Source: an uncultured Bacillaceae bacterium (GTDB lineage: Bacteria > Bacillota > Bacilli > Bacillales > Caldibacillaceae). From it: a DNA stretch of 54,520 nt. Numbering within the stretch: position 1 is the first letter of the stretch; the number at the start of each line of letters is the position of its first letter. A model generated the notes under the pieces. The model saw only the letters and a list, made by a program, of their open reading frames with translations, was not told the origin of the DNA and did no database searches. The translations under genes were made by a program, and so were the position numbers. The DNA lies in the NCBI GenBank assembly GCA_937934645.1, contig CALGYZ010000053.1, forward strand, positions 1 to 54,520, in the 5' to 3' direction. This document shows, piece by piece, positions 8,813 through 15,596 of the stretch.

Positions 8813-9418
8813 ATGGGTGAACGACTGCTCGATCAAAAGTTGCACATACGGACGACCGGGCTGAGAGAATGGAAGAAACATACAGAAGATTACAACAGAT
8901 ATGAAGCGACACCGTATAATGCACTGGAAAAATTATTCAGCACATACAAAATTAAACCTTCGGACAAAGTTGTCGACTTCGGCAGCGGCAAGGGAAGGGT
9001 TGTTTTTTATATTCATTACCATTTCAACGTGCCCGTCACCGGCATAGAAATGAATGATATTACCTATGAGGAGGCGTTAAGAAATAAAGCTTTATACAGG
9101 CAAAAATACAAGCACCTTACTGCACCGATCCGGTTTGAATACTGTCTTGCTGAAAACTACCAAATTAAACCGGATGAAAACTTATTTTACTTTTTCAATC
9201 CTTTTTCTCCAAAGGTGTTTAAAAAAGTTGTCCGCAACATCCTTCTTTCCGTTAAAAAGAATGAACGCCCCGTGGATATGATCCTGTATTATCCGCTCCC
9301 TGAATACAAAAAATTTCTTAACAATAAAACACCTTTTAGATTGATTAATAAAGTTAAGGCATATAAAGAACATGGAAAATACGGGAAATTTTTGATCTAC
9401 CGATTGGACGAGTTTTGA
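8813..9418 (+). CDS. Class I SAM-dependent methyltransferase
   Basis: A 201-residue protein with motif I V-V-D-F-G-S-G-K-G-R-V around residues 47-57, an acidic end of strand two at G-I-E-M-N and a post-motif F-F-N-P-F-S where the catalytic loop of N- or O-methyltransferases lies. It has no transmembrane segment and no extra target-recognition domain. The substrate cannot be inferred. The start follows AGGAAGG by seven bases. It stands alone, with a terminator directly behind its stop. Confidence 0.8.
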   Translation: MGERLLDQKLHIRTTGLREWKKHTEDYNRYEATPYNALEKLFSTYKIKPSDKVVDFGSGKGRVVFYIHYHFNVPVTGIEMNDITYEEALRNKALYRQKYKHLTAPIRFEYCLAENYQIKPDENLFYFFNPFSPKVFKKVVRNILLSVKKNERPVDMILYYPLPEYKKFLNNKTPFRLINKVKAYKEHGKYGKFLIYRLDEF

Positions 9419-9420
9419 AG

Positions 9421-9449
9421 AAAAGGGATGCTTAAAAGCATTCCTTTTT
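9421..9449 (+). terminator. Terminator of the methyltransferase gene
   Basis: AAAGGGATGC pairs with GCATTCCTTT around TTAAAA, followed by a T-run. Confidence 0.85.
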
Positions 9450-9555
9450 GTATGCCTTTAGTCCCTTATAATAGGAATAAATTTTCCTGACCAGAGGAAA
9501 AATGGTATTATAGAACTATATTTTATATTGATATAAAAGGGAGAGACAGTGAAAG

Positions 9556-9762
9556 ATGGGTAAAGCGATGCTTATTTATATTCTTTTAATCGGGGGAATT
9601 GCAGGTACAATTTTATTAGAAATGAAGGGGAAAAAGAAGATTCGTAAGGTTAATTACAAGGCGATCTTCCCGAGTACAAAAGACGAATGGACTGAAAAAG
9701 CATTTGAGGCGACAGTGCTTTCCGGAAACAGAAGAATTTTAATCCGTACCAAAAAATCCTGA
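9556..9762 (+). CDS. Small single-span membrane protein, unknown function
   Basis: 68 residues: an N-terminal hydrophobic helix (about residues 4-20, A-M-L-I-Y-I-L-L-I-G-G-I-A-G-T) followed by a strongly basic stretch K-G-K-K-K-I-R-K and a soluble tail. The topology is probably N-out, C-in. GGGAGAG lies upstream of the ATG with a spacing of about ten bases. I do not recognise a family. It precedes the membrane PIN-domain gene on the same strand with a 160-base gap, so the two may be co-expressed. The short length leaves some doubt that it is a real gene. Confidence 0.55.
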   Translation: MGKAMLIYILLIGGIAGTILLEMKGKKKIRKVNYKAIFPSTKDEWTEKAFEATVLSGNRRILIRTKKS

Positions 9763-9922
9763 ATCGGAGCCGGTAACAGAAAACCACACACCGAAACTGA
9801 GGAATATCATGGCTCAACACATCACACGCTTATTCTGCCGAGGGTCATCAATTTCCCGTATAAATGCTGCCGGAAAGATATTGAAAACCATTTCATTTAT
9901 GAAAGTTTGGAGGATTACCAAT

Positions 9923-10747
9923 ATGCTACTCTTAATTATGCTTGCACTCAGTTCTGAATATATCGGAATTCAGGGAAATAACCTTATAGCCGTGTATATA
10001 TTAAGTGTCATTCTTTTTGCAAACTATTTTCGTGTAAGGAAGCCGAAAAAGGCCATTGAAGACCGCAAAGCATCTTTTTTATCCTTATTTATTGCAGGTT
10101 TGGGGCAACTTTATGCGCAAAAAAAGGTTCTCGGATTTATTATAATTATTTTACATATTGTTTTGTTCCTGGCTTCAGTTAAAAATGAAGATATTTTTTA
10201 CTTTTATATTTTGATCGGAGTCACCATCCTCTCAGCTGTTCATGCACACTACAGCGGGGTAAAAATGAACAGGAAATTATTAAAAAACCTGCTGCAGGAA
10301 ACTGCTGTATTAAAATATTTAAGAATTAAAAAAGTCAGAGAGGAAACCGGGGTGGACATTTTACCTGATACAAACATACTCATGCATGAGCCTTTGATGT
10401 TAGTTGCCACCTTCCGTGACAGCGATTTGAAATTATATATTAGCAAACAAGTAATGAAAGAGCTGGACGGTTTAAAAAACAGTGATCATCCCGGTACACG
10501 GAAATCAGCCCAAATTGCCTTTGATTTGTTGGAAATGTACCAATCTGCCAATCGATTAAAATTTGTTGAAATACCGAATAAAGATTACTTAAAAAAGCAC
10601 AAACTATCCGAAAGTCCTGACGAAAAAATTATTGGATCCTGTCTACAACTATTAGAGAAGCAAACCCCTGTTATATTTGTGTCAAATGATAAAGGTGCCC
10701 GGATTTTAGCGCGGAACAGTAATGTTCCAACGCTGACTTTGGAATGA
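9923..10747 (+). CDS. Membrane-anchored PIN-domain protein
   Basis: 274 residues. The first half (to about residue 115) has four hydrophobic segments, including a G-L-G-Q-L-Y motif as in TM2-like small membrane modules. The second half is a PIN nuclease domain of the kind attached to PhoH-like ATPases: Asp in D-T-N-I-L-M-H-E-P, Glu and Asp in K-E-L-D-G-L-K, Asp in S-P-D-E-K-I-I and Asp in S-N-D-K-G-A-R make a full acidic site. It would be an RNase tethered to the inner face of the membrane. I chose the ATG at 9923 because GGAGG lies eight bases upstream; an in-frame ATG at 9809 behind GAGGA would add 38 residues. RNA target unknown. Confidence 0.72.
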   Translation: MLLLIMLALSSEYIGIQGNNLIAVYILSVILFANYFRVRKPKKAIEDRKASFLSLFIAGLGQLYAQKKVLGFIIIILHIVLFLASVKNEDIFYFYILIGVTILSAVHAHYSGVKMNRKLLKNLLQETAVLKYLRIKKVREETGVDILPDTNILMHEPLMLVATFRDSDLKLYISKQVMKELDGLKNSDHPGTRKSAQIAFDLLEMYQSANRLKFVEIPNKDYLKKHKLSESPDEKIIGSCLQLLEKQTPVIFVSNDKGARILARNSNVPTLTLE

Positions 10748-10780
10748 TTCTTAAATCTGATTTGGAAAGAATGAAACCTT

Positions 10781-10802
10781 TTTTCTCATGGTCATGAGAA
10801 AA
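10781..10802. repeat. Perfect palindrome downstream of the PIN gene
   Basis: TTTTCTCATG-GT-CATGAGAAAA, 34 bases after the stop. The T-run is on the wrong side for a standard terminator in either direction, so it may be an atypical terminator, an operator or a mRNA 3' stabiliser. Confidence 0.4.
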
Positions 10803-10912
10803 GTAAAATCCATGTTCATTCAAGAGGCAGCGCACGTTTTTGTAAACTTCCACAGTGGCGGTTCACAAATCCTTACCGGACCGGACACTTACGGATAGGA
10901 TAAAACAAGAAA

Positions 10913-10953
10913 AAGACAAGTGATGAAAAAATAACTTTTTCTCCACTTGTCTT
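10913..10953 (-). terminator. Terminator of the FMN reductase operon
   Basis: AAGACAAGTG pairs with CACTTGTCTT, with an inner GAAAAA/TTTTTC stem; on the minus strand the stem is followed by TTTTTC. Confidence 0.8.
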
Positions 10954-10986
10954 ATTTGTTCAGGGTTTAATAGATCACTTATATCG

Positions 10987-12174
10987 CTATGCTTTCACCG
11001 AAGCACCGGAGACGGTATCCGCTCCTTCACTGCTTCCTTTCACTGATGCGCCGGAGACCGCATCCGGATTACCAACCAGTTTTTGACCTGTTTGTTGCAA
11101 ATACCAATCAATGACCGGCTTCAAATCAAGGACATATTCATTAACCCCGGCATAATTTCCGTCTTGATCATACATTGCTTTGTATGTGTGGACAACAAAT
11201 TTATCAGGTCCGTGTGTAGGAACGTGGACACGGACGGAATCCGTTTTGCCCGAACGTAATTGCTGGATGACCCACTCAACACTTTTATGGACTTTTTCCG
11301 GATGGCATTTGGCGAGCGGATTACCTACTTGTCCCGGAGTACGGGATGCCAGCATTTCTTCGGCGGGTAATGTCCGGTTGTAGTATAAAAATTGGTTGTT
11401 GCTGTCGACAAATGTTAATTCCATCGGCATTGAGCGCAGAAAATCATTGATTTGATCCACGGTTAACAGTCCGCGGTCCAACTTAACGTACGTGTTACCT
11501 TCCACGGCATTAACTTTTTCCGCTGCCTGCTCCAGCCAGTCCTCCGCATACATATCAACGCCTTCAACCGTTGTTTCAATTGTTCCGGTAGCGTGTAAAT
11601 CTTCCAGGAGAGCGGCGGGTTTATCTTCCAAAACAGATACAACATTAATAAACCGGATAAACTTTTCCAGACAGCTTTTCAAAAATTCAACGGTACCCTG
11701 GTCTTTTAAATTTCCGTTTTCATCAAAAGCTTCCTTTGCATTTCCGAGCAAAAATTCATTTCCGGGCATAACAATCCCATTGACACCCGGAGCATTCAAA
11801 ATTTGGCGCAAGTGCACCTGGGCGCGGGATGTGCCCTGATTAAAATAGGAAGCCCCGACAATCATAACCGGTTTATTTTCCAGTGAATGAATTTTGTAGG
11901 ATAACCATTCAATCAGGCTTTTTAAAGCAGCCGGAACAGTATAGTTATGTTCCGGTGTGGCGATGATTACACCGTCGGCATTCGTAATTTTCCGGTGTAT
12001 CCGCTGAACCGGTTCACTGTATGTTTGGTCATTACTTTGGTTAAACATCGGAACATCCTTAATTTCAACAAGATCCAGTTCAAAAAGGGAATGAAAATGA
12101 TTTTTTATAAATTTTAACAATTGGCGGTTGTACGATACTTCCGCATTCGATCCGACAATACCAACGATTTTCAT
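10987..12174 (-). CDS. NADPH-dependent FMN reductase fused to a PAS-like domain, twin C-terminal flavinylation-like tags
   Basis: 395 residues in three parts. Residues 1-185 are an FMN_red flavodoxin-like reductase with the FMN phosphate loop G-S-N-A-E-V-S-Y-N-R and the family motif T-P-E-H-N-Y-T-V-P-A-A-L. Residues about 240-365 resemble the PAS-like domain found at the end of DUF438 proteins (M-E-L-T-F-V-D, C-H-P-E-K-V-H, V-P-T-H-G-P). The tail carries D371-A-V-S-G-A-S-V-K and D386-T-V-S-G-A-S-V-K separated by six residues. ApbE attaches FMN to the last Ser/Thr of D-x-x-S/T-G-A-S/T, so S377 and S392 could each carry a flavin (inference). Start at 12174 follows AAGGAGA; the frame opens upstream but the family begins here. 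It is second in a two-gene operon. Confidence 0.85.
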   Translation of the reverse strand: MKIVGIVGSNAEVSYNRQLLKFIKNHFHSLFELDLVEIKDVPMFNQSNDQTYSEPVQRIHRKITNADGVIIATPEHNYTVPAALKSLIEWLSYKIHSLENKPVMIVGASYFNQGTSRAQVHLRQILNAPGVNGIVMPGNEFLLGNAKEAFDENGNLKDQGTVEFLKSCLEKFIRFINVVSVLEDKPAALLEDLHATGTIETTVEGVDMYAEDWLEQAAEKVNAVEGNTYVKLDRGLLTVDQINDFLRSMPMELTFVDSNNQFLYYNRTLPAEEMLASRTPGQVGNPLAKCHPEKVHKSVEWVIQQLRSGKTDSVRVHVPTHGPDKFVVHTYKAMYDQDGNYAGVNEYVLDLKPVIDWYLQQTGQKLVGNPDAVSGASVKGSSEGADTVSGASVKA

Positions 12175-12202
12175 TTTATTGTCTCCTTTCTGATACTTCA
12201 TC

Positions 12203-12799
12203 TCAGGAAAAGTTTTCAACTTCCTTTTTATTCATCGCATATGCTTTATTTAATTGTTTGCAAATTTCCACAAAGGATAAAAAGTCGGTAAACATTTTCT
12301 CCAATTTCTTCACTTCTTCCCGGTCCTTTAAATTGTTTCCCTCATCAAACGCCTGTAGAGAGTAACTTAGCAAAAATCCGGACCCGGGCATCACACGGGC
12401 TTTCAATTCCGGTGCTTCAAGAACTTGACGCAAATGAGCCTGTGCACGGGAGGTCCCAAGCCTTCCGTAGGATGCACCTGTAATCATTACCGGCTTATCA
12501 ACAAACGGATGAATACCGTAGGACAGCCAGTGAAGGGCATTTAACAGTGCTGCCGGTACAGAATGGTCGTACTCCGGAGTACTGATTACCACTCCGTCGG
12601 CAGCTTCGATTTTCTCCGCCATGATCTGTACTTCTTCAGGAATTTTTTTGTCTTCCGGCTTATTAAACACAGGAAGATCCTTTATTTCCAAAAGATTGAT
12701 TTTCGCTTGATCCGCAAAATGACGTTGCATAAACTGTAACAACATCCGGTTTGTTGAATGATCAGAATTTGAGCCTACAAGACCAATTATCTTTACCAT
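12203..12799 (-). CDS. NADPH-dependent FMN reductase family protein
   Basis: 198 residues, a single flavodoxin-like FMN_red domain: FMN phosphate loop G-S-N-S-D-H-S-T-N-R, then T-P-E-Y-D-H-S-V-P-A-A-L and G-A-S-Y-G-R-L-G-T-S-R-A-Q. Such enzymes transfer hydride from NAD(P)H to FMN or to quinones, azo compounds or chromate; the physiological acceptor is not evident. It is clearly paralogous to the reductase domain of the next gene but lacks the PAS-like domain and the flavinylation-like tail. Start at the ATG 12799 preceded by GGGGGGAAG. The next gene begins 28 bases after its stop, so they form an operon with a leader of about 330 bases. Confidence 0.88.
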   Translation of the reverse strand: MVKIIGLVGSNSDHSTNRMLLQFMQRHFADQAKINLLEIKDLPVFNKPEDKKIPEEVQIMAEKIEAADGVVISTPEYDHSVPAALLNALHWLSYGIHPFVDKPVMITGASYGRLGTSRAQAHLRQVLEAPELKARVMPGSGFLLSYSLQAFDEGNNLKDREEVKKLEKMFTDFLSFVEICKQLNKAYAMNKKEVENFS

Positions 12800-13082
12800 T
12801 TTCTTCCCCCCCAATTATTTCTCTTAAAGCTTCCAACAAATTTTCCCGATGCGGAAAAATATATTGTGATATCATGAGCAAACTACTACAAAAATAAAAT
12901 TTACTGTCAGGAATCCGTCGAAAGATCCTGATTTTTCTTTAAATTTCACAACATTGCTTTTGTCACTATGAACAAAACTGTTTGCACTGATAGACTAGTT
13001 TGTTATTATTTTCACATTTTTTTATATGGGAATTATAGCCATGTTCTAAATTTACGTCAATACATTCCTTTCATTTTTCATA

Positions 13083-13132
13083 TCCCCTGAAATTTTTCTG
13101 CTAAGGCAGGAAAACAGGGGAGAACTTTTTTT
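13083..13132 (+). terminator. Long hairpin with plus-strand T-run
   Basis: TCCCCTG pairs with CAGGGGA, and inside it CTGC pairs with GCAG with further A-T pairs; GAACTTTTTTTC follows on the plus strand. No plus-strand gene ends here. It is either the end of a small plus-strand RNA or a 5' leader hairpin of the opposite transcript. Confidence 0.5.
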
Positions 13133-13133
13133 C

Positions 13134-13139
13134 ATTATA
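13134..13139 (-). promoter_or_regulatory. Predicted -10 of the FMN reductase operon promoter
   Basis: TATAAT on the minus strand, predicted start at about 13127. No good -35 is present; the FNR-like palindrome occupies the position of an activator that would replace it. Confidence 0.5.
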
Positions 13140-13160
13140 AAAAATAAAAAGGTGGAATTA

Positions 13161-13176
13161 TGTGATTTATATCACA
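13161..13176. promoter_or_regulatory. FNR/CRP-type binding palindrome
   Basis: TGTGATTTATATCACA is an exact match to the Bacillus Fnr consensus TGTGA-N6-TCACA. Its centre (13168.5) is 41.5 bases from the start predicted from the TATAAT at 13134-13139, the classical class II activator position. The site also lies inside a larger stem (GTGGAA/TTCCAC) with a T-rich minus-strand tail, so a terminator is the competing reading. Confidence 0.55.
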
Positions 13177-13346
13177 TGTTTCCACTTTCTCTTCTAAAAT
13201 TTTCATCCTTCTTTGTTAATTCATTCATTATTTTTTGGTAAGAATCGACTTATTTTCTCTAATTTTTCTGCCGGTTAAGGGGATTTATTCCATATAGTTT
13301 TGAGCAAGCTCATATTTACTAAGTGCATGGCTCTATGAAAATAAAC

Positions 13347-13368
13347 ACCCTGATCCTAAAAATCAGGG
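13347..13368 (-). terminator. Hairpin downstream of rlmH, likely terminator
   Basis: ACCCTGAT pairs with ATCAGGGT around CCTAAA; the minus strand continues GTTTATTTTC. It would end the rlmH transcript after a 3' region of about 140 bases. Confidence 0.55.
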
Positions 13369-13417
13369 TATTAAAAATTGCCAATCTTTATTGGCTATAT
13401 GATTTAAATGATTGCTA

Positions 13418-13482
13418 ATAGGAGGACCCCTGCCGGGTTGTTATAAACCATAATACAAATACATATGTTTATGCCCTCCTGT
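13418..13482. ncRNA. Candidate folded RNA element after rlmH
   Basis: Three stems can be drawn: closing stem AGGAGG (13420-13425) with CCTCCT (13475-13480), a GC hairpin ACCC/GGGT (13426-13438) and an AT hairpin ATAAAC/GTTTAT (13443-13472). Together they make a three-way junction. I do not recognise a known riboswitch, and the strand is uncertain. Confidence 0.35.
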
Positions 13483-13505
13483 TAAAAGAGCACTGTAAAT
13501 TTTCA

Positions 13506-13985
13506 TTACTTATGATACGGTTCATCCCTGATAATTTTAAACGCCCGGTAAATTTGCTCCAAGAGGACCAGACGCATGAGCTGGTGAGGGAAGGTCATTT
13601 TGGAAAAAGAAAGGGAAAAGTTGCTTCTTTTCCGGACTTCCCTGCTTAATCCGAGAGAACCTCCGATGACAAAGGCAAGTTTGCTTTTTCCATAAGTGGC
13701 AAGCTCTTCAATTCTTTTGGAAAATTGTTCCGATGACTTCATTTTTCCGTCGATTTCAAGGGTGAAGACAAAGGTATCCGAGTCAAGATGCTGCAAAATC
13801 CGTTGACCTTCCTTCCGTTTCACTTCTTCCATTTCCGCCTCGCTTAAATGTTCCGGAGCTTTTTCATCCGCCACTTCTACAATTTCCACTTTTGCGTAAG
13901 GAGACAGTCTCTTTAAATACTCCGCAATTCCTTGTTTTAAATATTTCTCTTTTATTTTTCCGACAGCAACAATTGTTATTTTCAT
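13506..13985 (-). CDS. rlmH: 23S rRNA pseudouridine-1915 N3-methyltransferase RlmH
   Basis: 159-residue SPOUT methyltransferase that methylates pseudouridine 1915 in helix 69 of 23S rRNA on the assembled 70S ribosome. The C-terminal knot has the SAM loop F-V-I-G-G-S-L-G-L and the family ending M-T-F-P-H-Q-L-M-R-L-V-L-L-E-Q-I-Y-R-A with Y-H-K at the C-terminus. The ATG at 13985 behind AAAGGAA gives the normal N-terminus M-K-I-T-I-V-A-V-G-K; the frame opens further upstream without support. In Bacillaceae rlmH usually sits near htrA and the CxxH/CxxC protein, as it does here, but a pseudogene and rlmCD have come between them. Confidence 0.97.
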   Translation of the reverse strand: MKITIVAVGKIKEKYLKQGIAEYLKRLSPYAKVEIVEVADEKAPEHLSEAEMEEVKRKEGQRILQHLDSDTFVFTLEIDGKMKSSEQFSKRIEELATYGKSKLAFVIGGSLGLSREVRKRSNFSLSFSKMTFPHQLMRLVLLEQIYRAFKIIRDEPYHK

Positions 13986-14064
13986 CCGCTGGTTCCTTTC
14001 TTTTTTTCTCATCGTACCAAATTACGGGAATAGAAAAAAGCCGCCGTCTTGCGGGTCCAGTCCT

Positions 14065-15320
14065 TTATCCGGCCGCTCCTTTTTCCGGTTCCGGCACAAA
14101 CATTAATATGAACCAGCCACTGACAAATAATACAATCAAAGCAAAGATCCTGTAGGAAGAGTTTCCGGTCATCTGAGTGATAATTCCCATGAATAACAGT
14201 TCGGATACTGCGGCAAACCGGCCGAAAATATTATAAAAACCGAAAAATTCATTTGATTTTTCCGGAGGCACCATCCGGGCGAAAAAGGAACGGCTGAGAG
14301 CCTGAATTCCACCCTAGGCTGTTGCGACGAGCATTGCCAATATCCAAAAATCAACGGCTGTTTTCATAAAAAACGCATATGTACAAATAAAGATATATAT
14401 ACATATTCCGGCATACAACATCGTTTTTGTACCAAACTTTTTTGCCAGTGAACCAAAAAGCATGGCAAAAGGGGCGGCAACAATTTGCACGGCTAGGAGG
14501 GCAATAATCATATCCGTTGCACTTAATCCGACGTCGGCACCATAAGCCGTTGACATAGAAATAATCGTATCACGCCGTCGATATAAAAGAAATATGCCAG
14601 TAAAAACAAAAAATTTTCCTGTACTTTTTAATTTCTGCAAACGTCTTTCCCAGCCGTCAGAAACTGTTCTTTACAATTTCCGGCTCCCGTTCAACATAAT
14701 GAATCTGTTTTACATGTTTGATCATCGGAAAGGAAAATACGAGACACCAGAAGGCTGTCAGGAGAAAAGCAATCCGACCAGATGCGGACACCGAAACCGG
14801 AATAAGTCCGTATTGGGCTAAAACAATAAGCCCAATACTCAGTGCAAAAGGTATGGTACTCCCGATATATGCAAGGGCAAATCCCCTTGAGGATACTTCA
14901 TCCATTTTTTCTTAGATGTCACATCAACAAGAAAGGCATCATAAAAAATTCCCGCCCCGCGGGCACCAACTGCTGACAGAATGTTAACAACGAAAAGCCA
15001 TAACCATGCATCATCGGGAATCAACGCAAGCAAAGTAGTGGAAAAGATCCCCATCATAAGAAAGAAAAGGAAAAATTTTTTTTGAACCCGCAGTAATCGG
15101 CAATGGTGCCGAGTACCGGCGATAACATTGCGAGAATAAATGTTGCGATGGAAACGGCATAACCCAAGTAAGCGGTGGATTGGGCGGAATCAATTCCCGC
15201 ATTTGTTGCGGCAAATGTGTAATAAACAGGAAAAACCGCTGTCGTAATAATGACGGAATATGCGGAAGTCGCCCAATCGTACATCATCCAGCTTTTTTCT
15301 TTCCGGCTGAACCTGGTCAT
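14065..15320 (-). pseudogene. Decayed UMF1/BtlA-type MFS transporter
   Basis: Pieces in different frames line up end to end as one MFS protein of the ATG22/UMF1 group, starting M-T-R-F-S-R-K-E-K-S-W-M-M-Y-D-W-A and ending at 14065. Lesions I can place: a lost A in an A-run near 15076-15083, a lost A near 14905-14910, an in-frame TGA after K-N-S-F (14657-14659), a frame change near 14600, another near 14577, and an in-frame TAG where a Gln codon before G-G-I-Q-A-L-S-R-S is expected (near 14315-14317). Two nonsense codons and about four frameshifts make sequencing error unlikely, since neighbouring genes are intact. The original substrate is unknown. Confidence 0.85.
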
Positions 15321-15596
15321 CTCTCCCATCCCCCTTCGTACTTCCATTATACGTTCGCCGGGTTAATAAAATTTTTCTTATTTAAAAAAACCTTTTCACT
15401 TTTGTAAAGCGATGGTTGATTTCTCCTGTTCGATGTTCATTTTAAAATTCTCCGGATTCCGCTATAATAAGTAAAGCATGAAACCGTACGGCTATTCCCC
15501 GGAAAAGCAAAGTTCTCATTAGATTAAAGAACGATTAATTATAAACGATATAAAGCAGAACTAGGTAACATCATCATTTAAAAGGGAGGAAGGGTA

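Larger units (their letters stand above)
12800..13505. other. 706-base non-coding stretch between the FMN reductase operon and rlmH
   Basis: No convincing gene on either strand. From left to right it holds an AT-rich leader (12800-13080), a long hairpin (13083-13121), a minus-strand -10 with an FNR-like palindrome (13134-13176), a hairpin ACCCTGAT/ATCAGGGT with a T-rich minus-strand tail (13347-13368), a small GCCAAT/ATTGGC stem (13380-13395) and a compact three-stem element (13418-13482). Confidence 0.6.

Noticed and set aside
13148..13187. FNR palindrome counted as a certain regulatory site
   Set aside because: Kept only as a candidate because the larger stem and T-rich tail also fit a terminator.
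13426..13440. T-box-like GC hairpin near rlmH
   Set aside because: No specifier loop, T-box sequence or tRNA-related downstream gene.
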